Assembly: GCA_913046365.1 (NCBI GenBank) | Contig: CAJWRM010000027.1 | Coordinates: forward strand, 1-37,323 | Direction of reading: 5' to 3' | DNA length: 37,323 nucleotides | From: an uncultured Flavobacteriales bacterium | GTDB lineage: Bacteria > Bacteroidota > Bacteroidia > Flavobacteriales_D > Crocinitomicaceae | Shown here: piece by piece, positions 15,615-23,941 of the stretch | How the letters are laid out: each line of letters begins with the position of its first letter | How positions within the stretch are numbered: position 1 is the stretch's first letter | Program-made: the position numbers and the translations under genes | The notes under the pieces: generated by a model | What the model saw: only the letters and a program-made list of their open reading frames with translations | Database searches by the model: none | Told to the model about the DNA's origin: nothing

Positions 15615-15622
15615 TATCTTTG
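15615..15622 (+). promoter_or_regulatory. -7 box of the lipoprotein-mrp-nifU-rlmH run
   Basis: TATCTTTG is an exact TAnnTTTG match 12 bases before the ATG at 15635. The -33 position holds GTG rather than TTG. The box lies downstream of a possible earlier ATG at 15605, which supports the later start. Confidence 0.45.
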
Positions 15623-15634
15623 AGCAGGTATTTT

Positions 15635-16186
15635 ATGAAATTAAAAATCTCTTTTTTATTGCTTCTATATTTGGCTTTCTCATGTTCTGATGGACGTATT
15701 GAGGGCAATGAAGAGAAGGTGCAAATTGATTATTATCAATTCCGAGAGATGAACCTCGATTCCGTTGGAATTCCTGCTAGTATTATGATTCCAAATGAAA
15801 CCGCAGGTATAGGTGCTTCATTTGCTCCGAAAATATTACACGATGAAGGAGGTTTCAAGTGGCACATCAATGTTGGACGTCACTTCAATGTTTTAATAGA
15901 GGACTATGGCGATTATCAATACCTAATGCCTGAATTCCTTAGGAGAATCAATACAAAAGATATTTTTAACATAGAAATTATTGAAGATACATCAGACTAT
16001 ATTTTATATAAACGCGAGCTTAAATCTGCTCCGAATCAACAGGCAACTTATCATATTTATGGGGTCAAGTACCTGAATGGGGTTTATTACGAGTTCACCA
16101 ATCAAGAGGAAGGTGATTCTAAAAAAGTTATTGATTTCATCTTAAAATCATTTTTATCATTCAAAATTTTAAACAGTGCGCAATGA
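15635..16186 (+). CDS. Lipoprotein of unknown function
   Basis: The protein has 183 residues from the ATG at 15635, which follows the -7 box and gives a clear lipoprotein signal (MKLKISFLLLLYLAFSC). An upstream in-frame ATG at 15605 would add ten residues before it. The mature part (about 165 residues) is acidic and beta-rich, with Tyr-rich strands such as YHIYGVKYLNGVYYEF. I recognise no family. It ends overlapping the mrp start by 4 bases (ATGA), so it is co-translated with an iron-sulphur carrier gene, but nothing in it points to that pathway. Confidence 0.7.
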   Translation: MKLKISFLLLLYLAFSCSDGRIEGNEEKVQIDYYQFREMNLDSVGIPASIMIPNETAGIGASFAPKILHDEGGFKWHINVGRHFNVLIEDYGDYQYLMPEFLRRINTKDIFNIEIIEDTSDYILYKRELKSAPNQQATYHIYGVKYLNGVYYEFTNQEEGDSKKVIDFILKSFLSFKILNSAQ

Positions 16187-17262
16187 TTGAAAGAGAAAAA
16201 GTACTAGACATCCTTTCTAATATCGTCGAACCTGAGCTTAAAAACGATATCATTTCACTGAACTTAGTAGAGGACCTTAGAATTGAAGAAAATGAAATTC
16301 ATTTAACAGTTTATATCTCTAACCCTGCAATGCACGCCAGAAACCGCATGAAGGAGGCCGTTAATTTTAACTTAAGTTCTCGATTGGGTAAAGACCTTGA
16401 AGTTTTTTGCACTGTAAAACAAAAATCTGCAGAGCTCAATGAAGTGCATCGAAAGATCTTACCTAATGTCAAAAAAATCATTGCTATTGCCTCTGGTAAA
16501 GGTGGTGTAGGAAAATCAACGGTAACAGCTAATATTGCTGGAGGACTTGCACAAAAGGGATTTAAGGTCGGTATTGTAGATGCAGATATATATGGTCCAT
16601 CTATGCCCACAATGTTTGATTTAGTGGGTGAACGACCAAAGATGGTTGAGGTGGACGGTGTCTCTAAAATTGAGCCGATCCTTTCTCAAGGTGTGAGGGT
16701 TCTTTCCATTGGTTTTTTTACCGATAAAGAAAATGCTGTGGTATGGCGTGGTCCAATGGCTTCAAAAGCATTATTACAGATGTTTAACGATGCGCATTGG
16801 GGAGAGCTAGATTATCTTTTTGTCGATTTACCACCAGGAACGGGTGATATACACCTTTCTTTGATTCAATCTATTCCTTTAGATGGTGTTGTGATTGTTA
16901 GCACTCCTCAAGAAGTTGCATTGGCAGATGCTCGAAGGGGAGTCAATATGTTTAAAATGGATAATGTTAAAGTACCTATACTTGGCCTTGTAGAAAATAT
17001 GTCTTGGTTCACACCGGCTGAATTACCCGAAAATAAGTATTACATATTTGGGCGAGATGGTGCAAAAAATTTAGCCAAAGGTATAGGAATTCCATTTTTA
17101 GGTCAGCTTCCTTTAATTCAAAGTGTATGCGAATCAGGCGATATAGGAAGGCCTGCTGTTTATCAAGAAAATGGATTAGTGCTTGACGCAATTTCCAATC
17201 TAATCTCAGAATTTGAGGTTCAAGTAAAATTACTTGCTAACTTAGTGTCAGATGAAAAATAA
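16183..17262 (+). CDS. mrp: Mrp/ApbC family iron-sulphur carrier ATPase
   Basis: This 359-residue protein has an N-terminal DUF59/MIP18 domain (residues about 1-90) and a ParA/MinD-like P-loop ATPase. The deviant Walker A is GKGGVGKS at 105-112, followed by IVDADIYGPSMP and VDLPPGTGD. Mrp/ApbC proteins bind and transfer Fe-S clusters to apoproteins. The Cys-x2-Cys pair normally found after the VENMS segment is absent: the sequence reads VENMSWFTPAELPENKYY. This is common in Bacteroidota homologues and implies a different cluster site. It overlaps the upstream lipoprotein by 4 bases and the downstream NifU-like gene by 11. Confidence 0.93.
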   Translation: MIEREKVLDILSNIVEPELKNDIISLNLVEDLRIEENEIHLTVYISNPAMHARNRMKEAVNFNLSSRLGKDLEVFCTVKQKSAELNEVHRKILPNVKKIIAIASGKGGVGKSTVTANIAGGLAQKGFKVGIVDADIYGPSMPTMFDLVGERPKMVEVDGVSKIEPILSQGVRVLSIGFFTDKENAVVWRGPMASKALLQMFNDAHWGELDYLFVDLPPGTGDIHLSLIQSIPLDGVVIVSTPQEVALADARRGVNMFKMDNVKVPILGLVENMSWFTPAELPENKYYIFGRDGAKNLAKGIGIPFLGQLPLIQSVCESGDIGRPAVYQENGLVLDAISNLISEFEVQVKLLANLVSDEK

Positions 17263-17494
17263 GGAGCAAATTCTCTATAAAATTGAACAAGCTATTGAAC
17301 AGTTGCGTCCCTTTATGCACGAAGATGGGGGAGATATGGAATTTATTGAGCTTACAGACTCTGGTGTTGTAAAGGTGAAACTACTTGGATCATGCGTAGA
17401 TTGCTCAATGAGCCATATGACGCTTAGGGCTGGTTTAGAGGAAGCGCTGAAGGTTGCAGCACCTCAAGTGCTAAAAGTTGAAGCTATTGAGTAA
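17252..17494 (+). CDS. NifU-like C-terminal domain protein
   Basis: This 80-residue protein consists only of the NifU C-terminal scaffold domain. The cluster ligands are Cys48 and Cys51 in GSCVDCSMS, and RPFMHEDGGDMEF near residues 19-31 is the family start motif. It probably assembles or carries a 4Fe-4S cluster and, given the overlap with mrp, works with that ATPase. It overlaps mrp by 11 bases and rlmH by 1. Confidence 0.92.
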   Translation: MKNKEQILYKIEQAIEQLRPFMHEDGGDMEFIELTDSGVVKVKLLGSCVDCSMSHMTLRAGLEEALKVAAPQVLKVEAIE

Positions 17495-17967
17495 TGAATG
17501 TGAAGCTAATCACAGTAGGGAAGACTTCGGCATCTTATTTAAGGGAGGGCGAACTTGAGTATCAAAATAGATTAAAGCATTACATGAATTTCGAACGAGT
17601 TGATTTAAACGACTTAAAAGTTTCAAATAAGACTTCTCCAGATGTGGTTAAAAAAAAAGAAGCTGAAATAATTTTAAAGCAGTTAAAACCAATGGATCGA
17701 GTTGTATTGCTTGATGAGAAAGGCGATGGTTTTAGCTCTCTAGACTTCTCCAAATGGTTTGAAAAGCAAACACTTTCTGGGGTAAAGAATCTTGTTTTTA
17801 TAGTAGGAGGTGCTTTTGGCTTTGACAAACTTATTTATGAGCGTGCCAATAATAAAATAAGATTGTCATCGCTTACTTTTTCGCACCAAATGGTGCGGCT
17901 TTTTTTTCTCGAACAGTTGTACCGGGCGGGAACAATTTTGAAACGGGAAAAATACCATCATCAATAA
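17494..17967 (+). CDS. rlmH: 23S rRNA (pseudouridine1915-N3)-methyltransferase RlmH
   Basis: This 157-residue SPOUT-fold enzyme methylates pseudouridine 1915 of 23S rRNA on assembled ribosomes. Recognisable parts are VVLLDEKGDGFSS, the SAM-binding knot segment FIVGGAFGF, and the C-terminal SHQMVRLFFLEQLYRAGTI ending near the rRNA-binding tail KYHHQ. It starts within the NifU stop (TAATG). The coding sequence contains a strong terminator-like hairpin at 17882-17907. Confidence 0.96.
   Translation: MNVKLITVGKTSASYLREGELEYQNRLKHYMNFERVDLNDLKVSNKTSPDVVKKKEAEIILKQLKPMDRVVLLDEKGDGFSSLDFSKWFEKQTLSGVKNLVFIVGGAFGFDKLIYERANNKIRLSSLTFSHQMVRLFFLEQLYRAGTILKREKYHHQ
17882..17907 (+). terminator. Intragenic terminator-like hairpin in rlmH
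   Basis: CGCACC, loop AAAT, GGTGCG (17882-17897) followed by GC and eight T forms a textbook intrinsic-terminator shape inside the rlmH coding region, 60 bases before its stop. The peptide there is a conserved part of RlmH, so the DNA may be constrained by protein. Whether it stops RNA polymerase in this organism is unknown. Confidence 0.4.
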
Positions 17968-17976
17968 ATACATCAG

Positions 17977-19320
17977 TTGGAGAGTAATTATATTTCTTTT
18001 CAGGATATTGCAATAGGTTTTTTATGCTTTGTGATTCTATTGATTATCTCTTCAAATAAAGCGAAAAAGATAGAAGATTTAAAGATTAAAAAGTACTATG
18101 TAAGAAATATACTTTTTAAGTTCCTTTTTGCCATTTTGTTTTCAATTATCTATCTCGTTTATTATGGGGGTGGAGATACGACTGCATACTGGGACGGCGC
18201 TATAACGTTGAATAAGCTTTTTTTTAAATCACCGTGGGACTATCTTGTTCATTTGGTTAGTGAACCGACAGCTGCTATTCGATCAATGCATTTTGATATG
18301 GATACAGGTTATCCACCGGGTTGGATTTATCGAGAGTCAGAGGCTTGGTTTATTTGCAAGTTATGTTCAATTATATCTCTTTTTACGTTTAGATCATATT
18401 TTGCCGGGACCTTTATTTTCGCCTATTTAACAGCCCGTGCCTCATGGAGAGTTTTTCAGATGATTCACAACCTAAAAACGCATAATTTCCGTGTTGCAGC
18501 TTATTGTATTTTGTTTATTCCAACGGTGAGTTTTTGGTGCGCAGGTATAAACAAAGATACTGTGATTTATTTTTCTCTTTTGAATATTCTGTTTTATACT
18601 TTCGACTTTCTTGTTTTAAGGAACCGTGTTTCAATTTCGAAAATAATTTATTTAGGGATTTCAATATTTTTGATTTATCATATACGTTCTTTCGTTTTGG
18701 CGGCAATTGCGGCACCGCTCTTTATGGCTTTTGGAGCGCGACTCACTAAAAAGTATGAACGGAATTTCTTTACTAAGTTACTTTTACGTTCCTTTATTTT
18801 GTTCGGAGGGATTTTTGCATTTTTCTATTTCTTTCAATCCAATTTCGCAGCAGATATGGTAAACGAGGCACAGATTGTTCAGCAAGATTTCCTGCAGAAT
18901 TCAATTTACACAGGAAAGAGATACGAAATTAGCAACAGAGAGGTTTCTCCAACTGGATTGCTATTGGCTGTCCCGGAGTCTATCTTTTATGGGATTTATC
19001 GCCCTTATATAATCGAATCCCTTTCTCCGAATTTCATATTGAATGGTTTAGAGAGTCTTGTCCTAATGTTTGTGACATTGCGCTTTATATTCTTGGGTAA
19101 TGTCTTTAAAAAAATTAAAAAAATCAGGAAAGAAGAGATTTTGGTTTTTGCACTGATTTTCTCTTTGTTCATTGCTTTTATGGCAGGTTTTACCTCAATA
19201 TTATTTGGTGTACTGGTTCGGATTAGAGCACCTTTATTACCGTTTATATTTCTAGTTTTGACGACAAATGTTTTTGAGAGGGTGCGCGAAAATAAAGAAG
19301 AAAAACTTATTGACAATTAA
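17977..19320 (+). CDS. Polytopic membrane protein, possible surface-polysaccharide polymerase or flippase-like
   Basis: This 447-residue protein has roughly ten predicted transmembrane helices (for example IGFLCFVILLIISS, FLFAILFSIIYLVYY, LALIFSLFIAFMAGFTSI). The only start in the space after rlmH is TTG at 17977, since an in-frame TAA lies just upstream and the first internal ATG is about 100 codons in. Hydrophilic loops carry YYGGGDTTAYWDG and CAGINKDT, but I do not recognise a specific family. The following asparagine synthase starts 3 bases after its stop; AsnB-type enzymes near polytopic proteins often belong to exopolysaccharide or O-antigen clusters. A Wzy-like role is therefore suggested, not shown. 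Confidence 0.6.
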   Translation: MESNYISFQDIAIGFLCFVILLIISSNKAKKIEDLKIKKYYVRNILFKFLFAILFSIIYLVYYGGGDTTAYWDGAITLNKLFFKSPWDYLVHLVSEPTAAIRSMHFDMDTGYPPGWIYRESEAWFICKLCSIISLFTFRSYFAGTFIFAYLTARASWRVFQMIHNLKTHNFRVAAYCILFIPTVSFWCAGINKDTVIYFSLLNILFYTFDFLVLRNRVSISKIIYLGISIFLIYHIRSFVLAAIAAPLFMAFGARLTKKYERNFFTKLLLRSFILFGGIFAFFYFFQSNFAADMVNEAQIVQQDFLQNSIYTGKRYEISNREVSPTGLLLAVPESIFYGIYRPYIIESLSPNFILNGLESLVLMFVTLRFIFLGNVFKKIKKIRKEEILVFALIFSLFIAFMAGFTSILFGVLVRIRAPLLPFIFLVLTTNVFERVRENKEEKLIDN

Positions 19321-19323
19321 GAT

Positions 19324-21249
19324 ATGTGCGGAATAACTGGGTTTATTGATTTTAAGCGAAATACATCAATGCAGGAATTGCAGAAAATGACGGATGTATT
19401 GCATCACAGAGGTCCTGATGGTTCAGGTTATAAGCTTATTGAAAAAGGGGATTATACACTTGGCTTTGGGCATAGAAGGTTATCAATTATCGACTTAACT
19501 GAATCAGGAGCTCAACCGATGAATTTTCAAGAGTTTTGGATTTCTTTTAATGGAGAGGTATATAATTTTGATGAAATTAAGTCTGAGCTTGAATTATTGG
19601 GGCACAAATTTAAAAGCACATCGGACACTGAAGTTGTTCTTCAAGCTTATGCAAGATGGGGCAGTGCTTGCGTTGATAAGTTTATCGGGATGTTTGCTTT
19701 TGTAATCTACAATAGTAATAATGGTAAAATTTTTTGTTGCAGAGATCGTGCGGGTGTAAAACCTTTTTATTATTACTTCAAATCCGGCTTATTCTTGTTT
19801 TCCTCTGAGCTTAAGTCCTTTCACGAACACCCTAGATTTGATAAGAAACTTAATCTAGCTGCAGTTTCTGCTTTTATGCAATATGGGAATGTCCCCACAC
19901 CTCATTGTATTTTTCAAAACTGTTATAAACTAAAGCCTGGTCATTTCATGGAATTTAGTATTGATCAGGAATTATCTCGAGAACAAATTCATCCTGAAAA
20001 TCAAACATCGTATTGGAATGTTTACGATGGATACAATAAACCTAAATTAGATCTGTCTTTTGATGACGCAAAACAAGAAACAGAAAAGATTTTGAAAAAT
20101 GCTTGTGATTATAGGATGGTTTCAGATGTGCCGGTGGGTGTTTTTTTGAGTGGGGGTTATGATAGTGCATCAGTTACAGCGCTATTGCAAAAAGATAGAA
20201 CAAACCCTTTGAAGACATTTACTATTTCAGTCCCGGACATTGGTCTTGATGAAGCTCCTTTTGCGAAGGAAATAGCTGGATATTTAGGAACGGACCATAC
20301 TGAAATTCGATGTAGCCATAAAGAAGCTATTGACCTAATTGAAGATCTTCCTTTTTATTATGATGAACCATTTGCAGACAGTTCTGCTATTCCGACTACG
20401 CTTGTAAGTTTGGCTGCTAGAAAGCACGTGACTGTGGCCTTGAGTGCTGATGCTGGTGATGAGGTTTTCGCTGGGTATAATAGATATGATTATATTCAAA
20501 GATATGGTGAACGGTTAAATAAAATCCCTTCATTCATGCGTAGTTCTATTGTTAAAGCAATGGAGTTGATACCTTCTAACGCTATTCCTTACTTCAGAAA
20601 CACCTATAATTTTCATAATCGCTATGAGAAAATTAAAGGGGTAATGGCAGATCCAACGCAGGAGAAAATTATGATGAGTTTAAGTGAGCAATTTACTGAC
20701 GCTCAAATTCGGAAGATCGCGAAGTTTGAGTATGAGAAATTATCTACGGCATATGCTTCTAAGGAACTTAAAGAGGAGTTCAGTTCTCCATTGTCTTTTA
20801 TGATGGCTGTGGATTATCAAACTTATTTAGTAGATGATATACTTCAGAAAGTAGATAGGGCATCTATGACAGTTAGTCTTGAGGGTCGTGAACCTTATCT
20901 TGACCATAGGTTAATTGAATGGGCGGCACAACTTCCTAACGAATACAAATACAATAATGGAGAAAAGAAATATATACTTAAGGAGATTCTGCATAATTAT
21001 ATTCCCAAGGATATGATGGATCGGCCTAAAATGGGCTTTGCTATACCGGTTGCAAGTTGGCTACAGAATGATCTGAGACATTTAGTTGACCATTATATAA
21101 ACGAGGAATTGATATCTAAACAGAAGCTTTTTGACTGGTCCATTGTTGGAGATATTAAAAGAAAGTTTCTTTCTGGGAAAAAAGAATACGATGTCAAAAT
21201 GTGGTATTTTTTAACTTTTCAAATGTGGTATGAAAAATGGATGTCCTGA
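19324..21249 (+). CDS. asnB: Asparagine synthase (glutamine-hydrolysing)
   Basis: This 641-residue enzyme starts with MCGITGF, giving Cys2 as the glutaminase nucleophile after Met removal. The N-terminal Ntn domain has GHRRLSIIDL and SFNGEVYNF; the synthetase domain has the PP-loop SGGYDS at residues 276-281. The length fits the long AsnB class often found in polysaccharide loci. It converts aspartate to asparagine or transfers amide groups. It lies 3 bases after the membrane protein gene and directly abuts menC. Confidence 0.92.
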   Translation: MCGITGFIDFKRNTSMQELQKMTDVLHHRGPDGSGYKLIEKGDYTLGFGHRRLSIIDLTESGAQPMNFQEFWISFNGEVYNFDEIKSELELLGHKFKSTSDTEVVLQAYARWGSACVDKFIGMFAFVIYNSNNGKIFCCRDRAGVKPFYYYFKSGLFLFSSELKSFHEHPRFDKKLNLAAVSAFMQYGNVPTPHCIFQNCYKLKPGHFMEFSIDQELSREQIHPENQTSYWNVYDGYNKPKLDLSFDDAKQETEKILKNACDYRMVSDVPVGVFLSGGYDSASVTALLQKDRTNPLKTFTISVPDIGLDEAPFAKEIAGYLGTDHTEIRCSHKEAIDLIEDLPFYYDEPFADSSAIPTTLVSLAARKHVTVALSADAGDEVFAGYNRYDYIQRYGERLNKIPSFMRSSIVKAMELIPSNAIPYFRNTYNFHNRYEKIKGVMADPTQEKIMMSLSEQFTDAQIRKIAKFEYEKLSTAYASKELKEEFSSPLSFMMAVDYQTYLVDDILQKVDRASMTVSLEGREPYLDHRLIEWAAQLPNEYKYNNGEKKYILKEILHNYIPKDMMDRPKMGFAIPVASWLQNDLRHLVDHYINEELISKQKLFDWSIVGDIKRKFLSGKKEYDVKMWYFLTFQMWYEKWMS

Positions 21250-22290
21250 ATGCGATTGTATTTTGAAAAAATAGAGCTACGGTTTTTATTTCCAGCTGGA
21301 ACGAGTAGGGGAGTTCTTCATAAAAAGCCATCTTGGATTTTCAGAAGTGTCCAAAATCCGGAGATTGTGGGTGAATGTTCAGTTATTCCAGGGTTAAACA
21401 AGGATTATGAATCAGACTTTCAGTATGAGGAGAAGCTGAATTGGGTTTGTGAGACTTTTGAGGCATTATATGAAAAGCTTGGTGCTGACAATTTATTAAA
21501 ATTCTTTTGCAGCGAGCTTGCTAACTATCCATCGATTTTATTTGGTATCGAGAGTTTGTTTTATCAGATAAAAATTAGTGCAGGAAATGATCCATTTGAA
21601 AGTGCATTTTCTAAAGGTGACGCCTCTATTCCGATAAATGGATTAATATGGATGGGGTCCATTGATGAAATGAAGGACCGGGTCAGACAAAAAATGCAGG
21701 ATGGTTTCACTGTTCTTAAATTTAAAATTGGGGCATTGGATTTTCAGTCAGAATATGAATTACTGTCACAGGTTCGAAAAGAATTTGGATCAGCATTAGA
21801 GATTCGCGTAGATGCCAATGGAGCTTTTGAAGAGAAGAATGTAAAGGGTGTCATAGAAAAGCTGGATAGGATTGGTATTCATTCCATAGAGCAGCCTGTT
21901 AAGCCTGGTCAACGCAAACTGATGCGGGATATTTGTCAAGAAGCTTCCGTTCCAATTGCCCTTGACGAGGAGCTCATTGGAATACATTTGATAGAGGATA
22001 AAATGGAGGTTTTGGAATCAATTCGTCCGCAATACATCATACTGAAACCTAGTCTTCATGGAGGTTTAGTTGGAACCTTAGAGTGGATCTCATTGGCGAA
22101 AGAAATGGGTATAGGTTGGTGGATCACCTCTGCACTAGAATCCTCAATTGGTTTAGATGTAATTGCAAGAATGGTAGGTTTTTTAAATCCGTCGATACCT
22201 CAAGGTCTTGGTACCGGGGGACTTTTTGAAAACAATTTTGAATCTTCATTGGTTATTGAAAAAGGCACCTTAAAATACCAAAATGTCTAA
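21250..22290 (+). CDS. menC: o-Succinylbenzoate synthase (enolase superfamily)
   Basis: This 346-residue muconate-lactonising-type enolase-superfamily enzyme has catalytic Lys157 and Lys159 (KFKIG), metal ligands Asp188 (RVDANG), Glu214 (SIEQPV) and Asp239 (ALDEEL), and opposing base Lys266 (ILKPS). The INGLIWMG and late [11 protein letters not shown] segments resemble menaquinone-pathway OSBS. It dehydrates SHCHC to o-succinylbenzoate in menaquinone synthesis. No other men genes are nearby, so a dipeptide epimerase remains possible. It overlaps msrB by 8 bases. Confidence 0.83.
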   Translation: MRLYFEKIELRFLFPAGTSRGVLHKKPSWIFRSVQNPEIVGECSVIPGLNKDYESDFQYEEKLNWVCETFEALYEKLGADNLLKFFCSELANYPSILFGIESLFYQIKISAGNDPFESAFSKGDASIPINGLIWMGSIDEMKDRVRQKMQDGFTVLKFKIGALDFQSEYELLSQVRKEFGSALEIRVDANGAFEEKNVKGVIEKLDRIGIHSIEQPVKPGQRKLMRDICQEASVPIALDEELIGIHLIEDKMEVLESIRPQYIILKPSLHGGLVGTLEWISLAKEMGIGWWITSALESSIGLDVIARMVGFLNPSIPQGLGTGGLFENNFESSLVIEKGTLKYQNV

Positions 22291-22669
22291 GAATAAATCT
22301 GATTGGAATCAGCTTAATGCTATTGAGAAACACGTAATTGTGGACAAAGGGACTGAATATCCATTTTCAGGTGAGTACAATGACTTCAAGGGTCGTGGCA
22401 CGTTTGTCTGCAGGCGCTGTGAGCATCCTTTATATTCTAGCGCGGATAAATTTGATTCGGGTTGCGGGTGGCCCAGTTTCGATGATGAGATTTTAGGCAA
22501 TGTGACGAAAGTTCCCGATGCGGATGGTCGGCGTATAGAAATTGTTTGTTCGAATTGTGGGGGGCACCTTGGGCATGTTTTTAAGGGGGAAAACCTTACC
22601 CCTAAAAACACAAGACATTGTGTGAATTCACTTTCTATTTTATTCGTTCCTGATCAGCGCGAAGAGTAA
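22283..22669 (+). CDS. msrB: Peptide-methionine (R)-S-oxide reductase
   Basis: This 128-residue MsrB reduces the R epimer of methionine sulphoxide in proteins. The zinc cysteines Cys43/Cys46 (CRRC) and Cys89/Cys92 (CSNC), Cys61 in the GCGWPSF segment, GGHLGHVF, and catalytic Cys113 in TRHCVNS are all present. Its 3' end overlaps by 16 bases the opposing transglycosylase gene, and its start overlaps menC by 8. Confidence 0.95.
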   Translation: MSKNKSDWNQLNAIEKHVIVDKGTEYPFSGEYNDFKGRGTFVCRRCEHPLYSSADKFDSGCGWPSFDDEILGNVTKVPDADGRRIEIVCSNCGGHLGHVFKGENLTPKNTRHCVNSLSILFVPDQREE

Positions 22670-23604
22670 GATATCACATCTTGGCAATTAGAATAGACCA
22701 AGTCGTGAAGAATGAGTTGAGAGGCGATAGCCAATTGACTATAGTTTTGAGAGCAATTTCCAAAACCTGCTGCCTTGTTCTGCCACATCGACTTTATCAG
22801 TTCTTGGCTCCCCTCCTCAGGATCGATTACTTTGAGGACAGCCGCCACATTTCCTGCTCCGGCATGATAGATGTGCAGCACTAAAAATCTAAACCATAGT
22901 TCATTTTCACTATACTGAAGTTCATGGGCTTTTAGTATTTTTTTTGCTTCAGGGATACAGCTGTTTTTAATCAGCTTTGCAGCAGCATTCGCTGACTTTT
23001 CAAAGTCCTTGCGTTCATCTGTGGATTTATTCACCGTTAATCCGTTAGCCCTCGCAACACTTGGCATTAACTGGAATGCACCATAAGCTCCCGAGATAGA
23101 TTTTTTTAGTTGACCTGGGCTTTCAATTAATAAAATTGACTGGGCATACCATGGGTCGACACACATTTCATCAAAAACAGTAATCCCTTCACGAAGGGTG
23201 GGGTATACTTCCTCGAATTTATAGAAATCACTTTTGCCCGAGGTAACGTATATGCTTTCGCCTTTTTGAATGTTGTATTTAATGCGCATTTCTTCTCTGA
23301 AATGTAGCTTTTGCGTTTTATTAAGTGCATACCATTCTTTCGAATCTATGCTTTGAAGTATTTGTCTTGTGCTCGCCACATTTACCAGGCACGAGTCGCT
23401 AGAAAGTTTCATTATTCTCTTCCAAAACAGTGCCTGAGGAAGCATATTCCATCGTTCAGAATACATTTGTTCATTCTCTAGAATTAGATTTGAATTGTCC
23501 TCATTAGCTATCCAAAGTTTCTCATGTTCCCATGAGTTGCAGTTTTGGGCTAGCATGAGTTGTGTGAGGAAAATGATGCATATAGATAGTAGGGTGAATT
23601 TCAT
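22654..23604 (-). CDS. Lytic transglycosylase (SLT domain)
   Basis: This 316-residue secreted protein has a signal peptide ([19 protein letters not shown]) and a C-terminal SLT fold. The catalytic Glu is in LLIESPGQ, and the family motif [11 protein letters not shown] follows, with [11 protein letters not shown] later. It cleaves peptidoglycan glycan strands with formation of 1,6-anhydro ends, for wall remodelling or insertion of envelope machines. The N-terminal third (about residues 25-145) has no domain I recognise. It overlaps msrB by 16 bases. Confidence 0.85.
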   Translation of the reverse strand: MKFTLLSICIIFLTQLMLAQNCNSWEHEKLWIANEDNSNLILENEQMYSERWNMLPQALFWKRIMKLSSDSCLVNVASTRQILQSIDSKEWYALNKTQKLHFREEMRIKYNIQKGESIYVTSGKSDFYKFEEVYPTLREGITVFDEMCVDPWYAQSILLIESPGQLKKSISGAYGAFQLMPSVARANGLTVNKSTDERKDFEKSANAAAKLIKNSCIPEAKKILKAHELQYSENELWFRFLVLHIYHAGAGNVAAVLKVIDPEEGSQELIKSMWQNKAAGFGNCSQNYSQLAIASQLILHDLVYSNCQDVISYSSR

Positions 23605-23698
23605 ATTTGAAATATAAGGTTTCTCACCTTTTGTTTTTTTAAAATAGTTATGTAGTTAACAACAATTAAATGTGAAAATAGTTACATTTATAGCAGCT

Positions 23699-23941
23699 AT
23701 GTTGAGAAGAATTTTTATTGCTCCTTTAATAATATTGGTCCGTATTTATCAATGGATCATTTCTCCATTATTCCCTCCAACATGCAGACATACGCCAACT
23801 TGTTCAACTTATATGGTTGAGGCACTAAAAGAATGGGGTTTGTTTAAAGGATTATATCTTGGGATAAGTCGAGTTATATCATGTCGTCCAGGGGGAAGTC
23901 ATGGCCACGATCCTGTTCCAAGAAGGCTCAAAGATCAATAG
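23699..23941 (+). CDS. yidD: Membrane protein insertion efficiency factor YidD
   Basis: This small amphipathic protein has 80 residues from ATG 23699, a start typical for the family; an in-frame GTG at 23672 would add nine. Family marks are LVRIYQWIISPLFPPTCRH, CSTYMVEAL, SRVISCRPGGSHGHDPVP. YidD aids YidC-dependent insertion of inner membrane proteins. A -7-like TACATTTA (23683-23690) lies just upstream of the ATG. Usually yidD lies near rpmH/rnpA, so this location is detached. It overlaps the helicase gene by 14 bases. Confidence 0.92.
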   Translation: MLRRIFIAPLIILVRIYQWIISPLFPPTCRHTPTCSTYMVEALKEWGLFKGLYLGISRVISCRPGGSHGHDPVPRRLKDQ

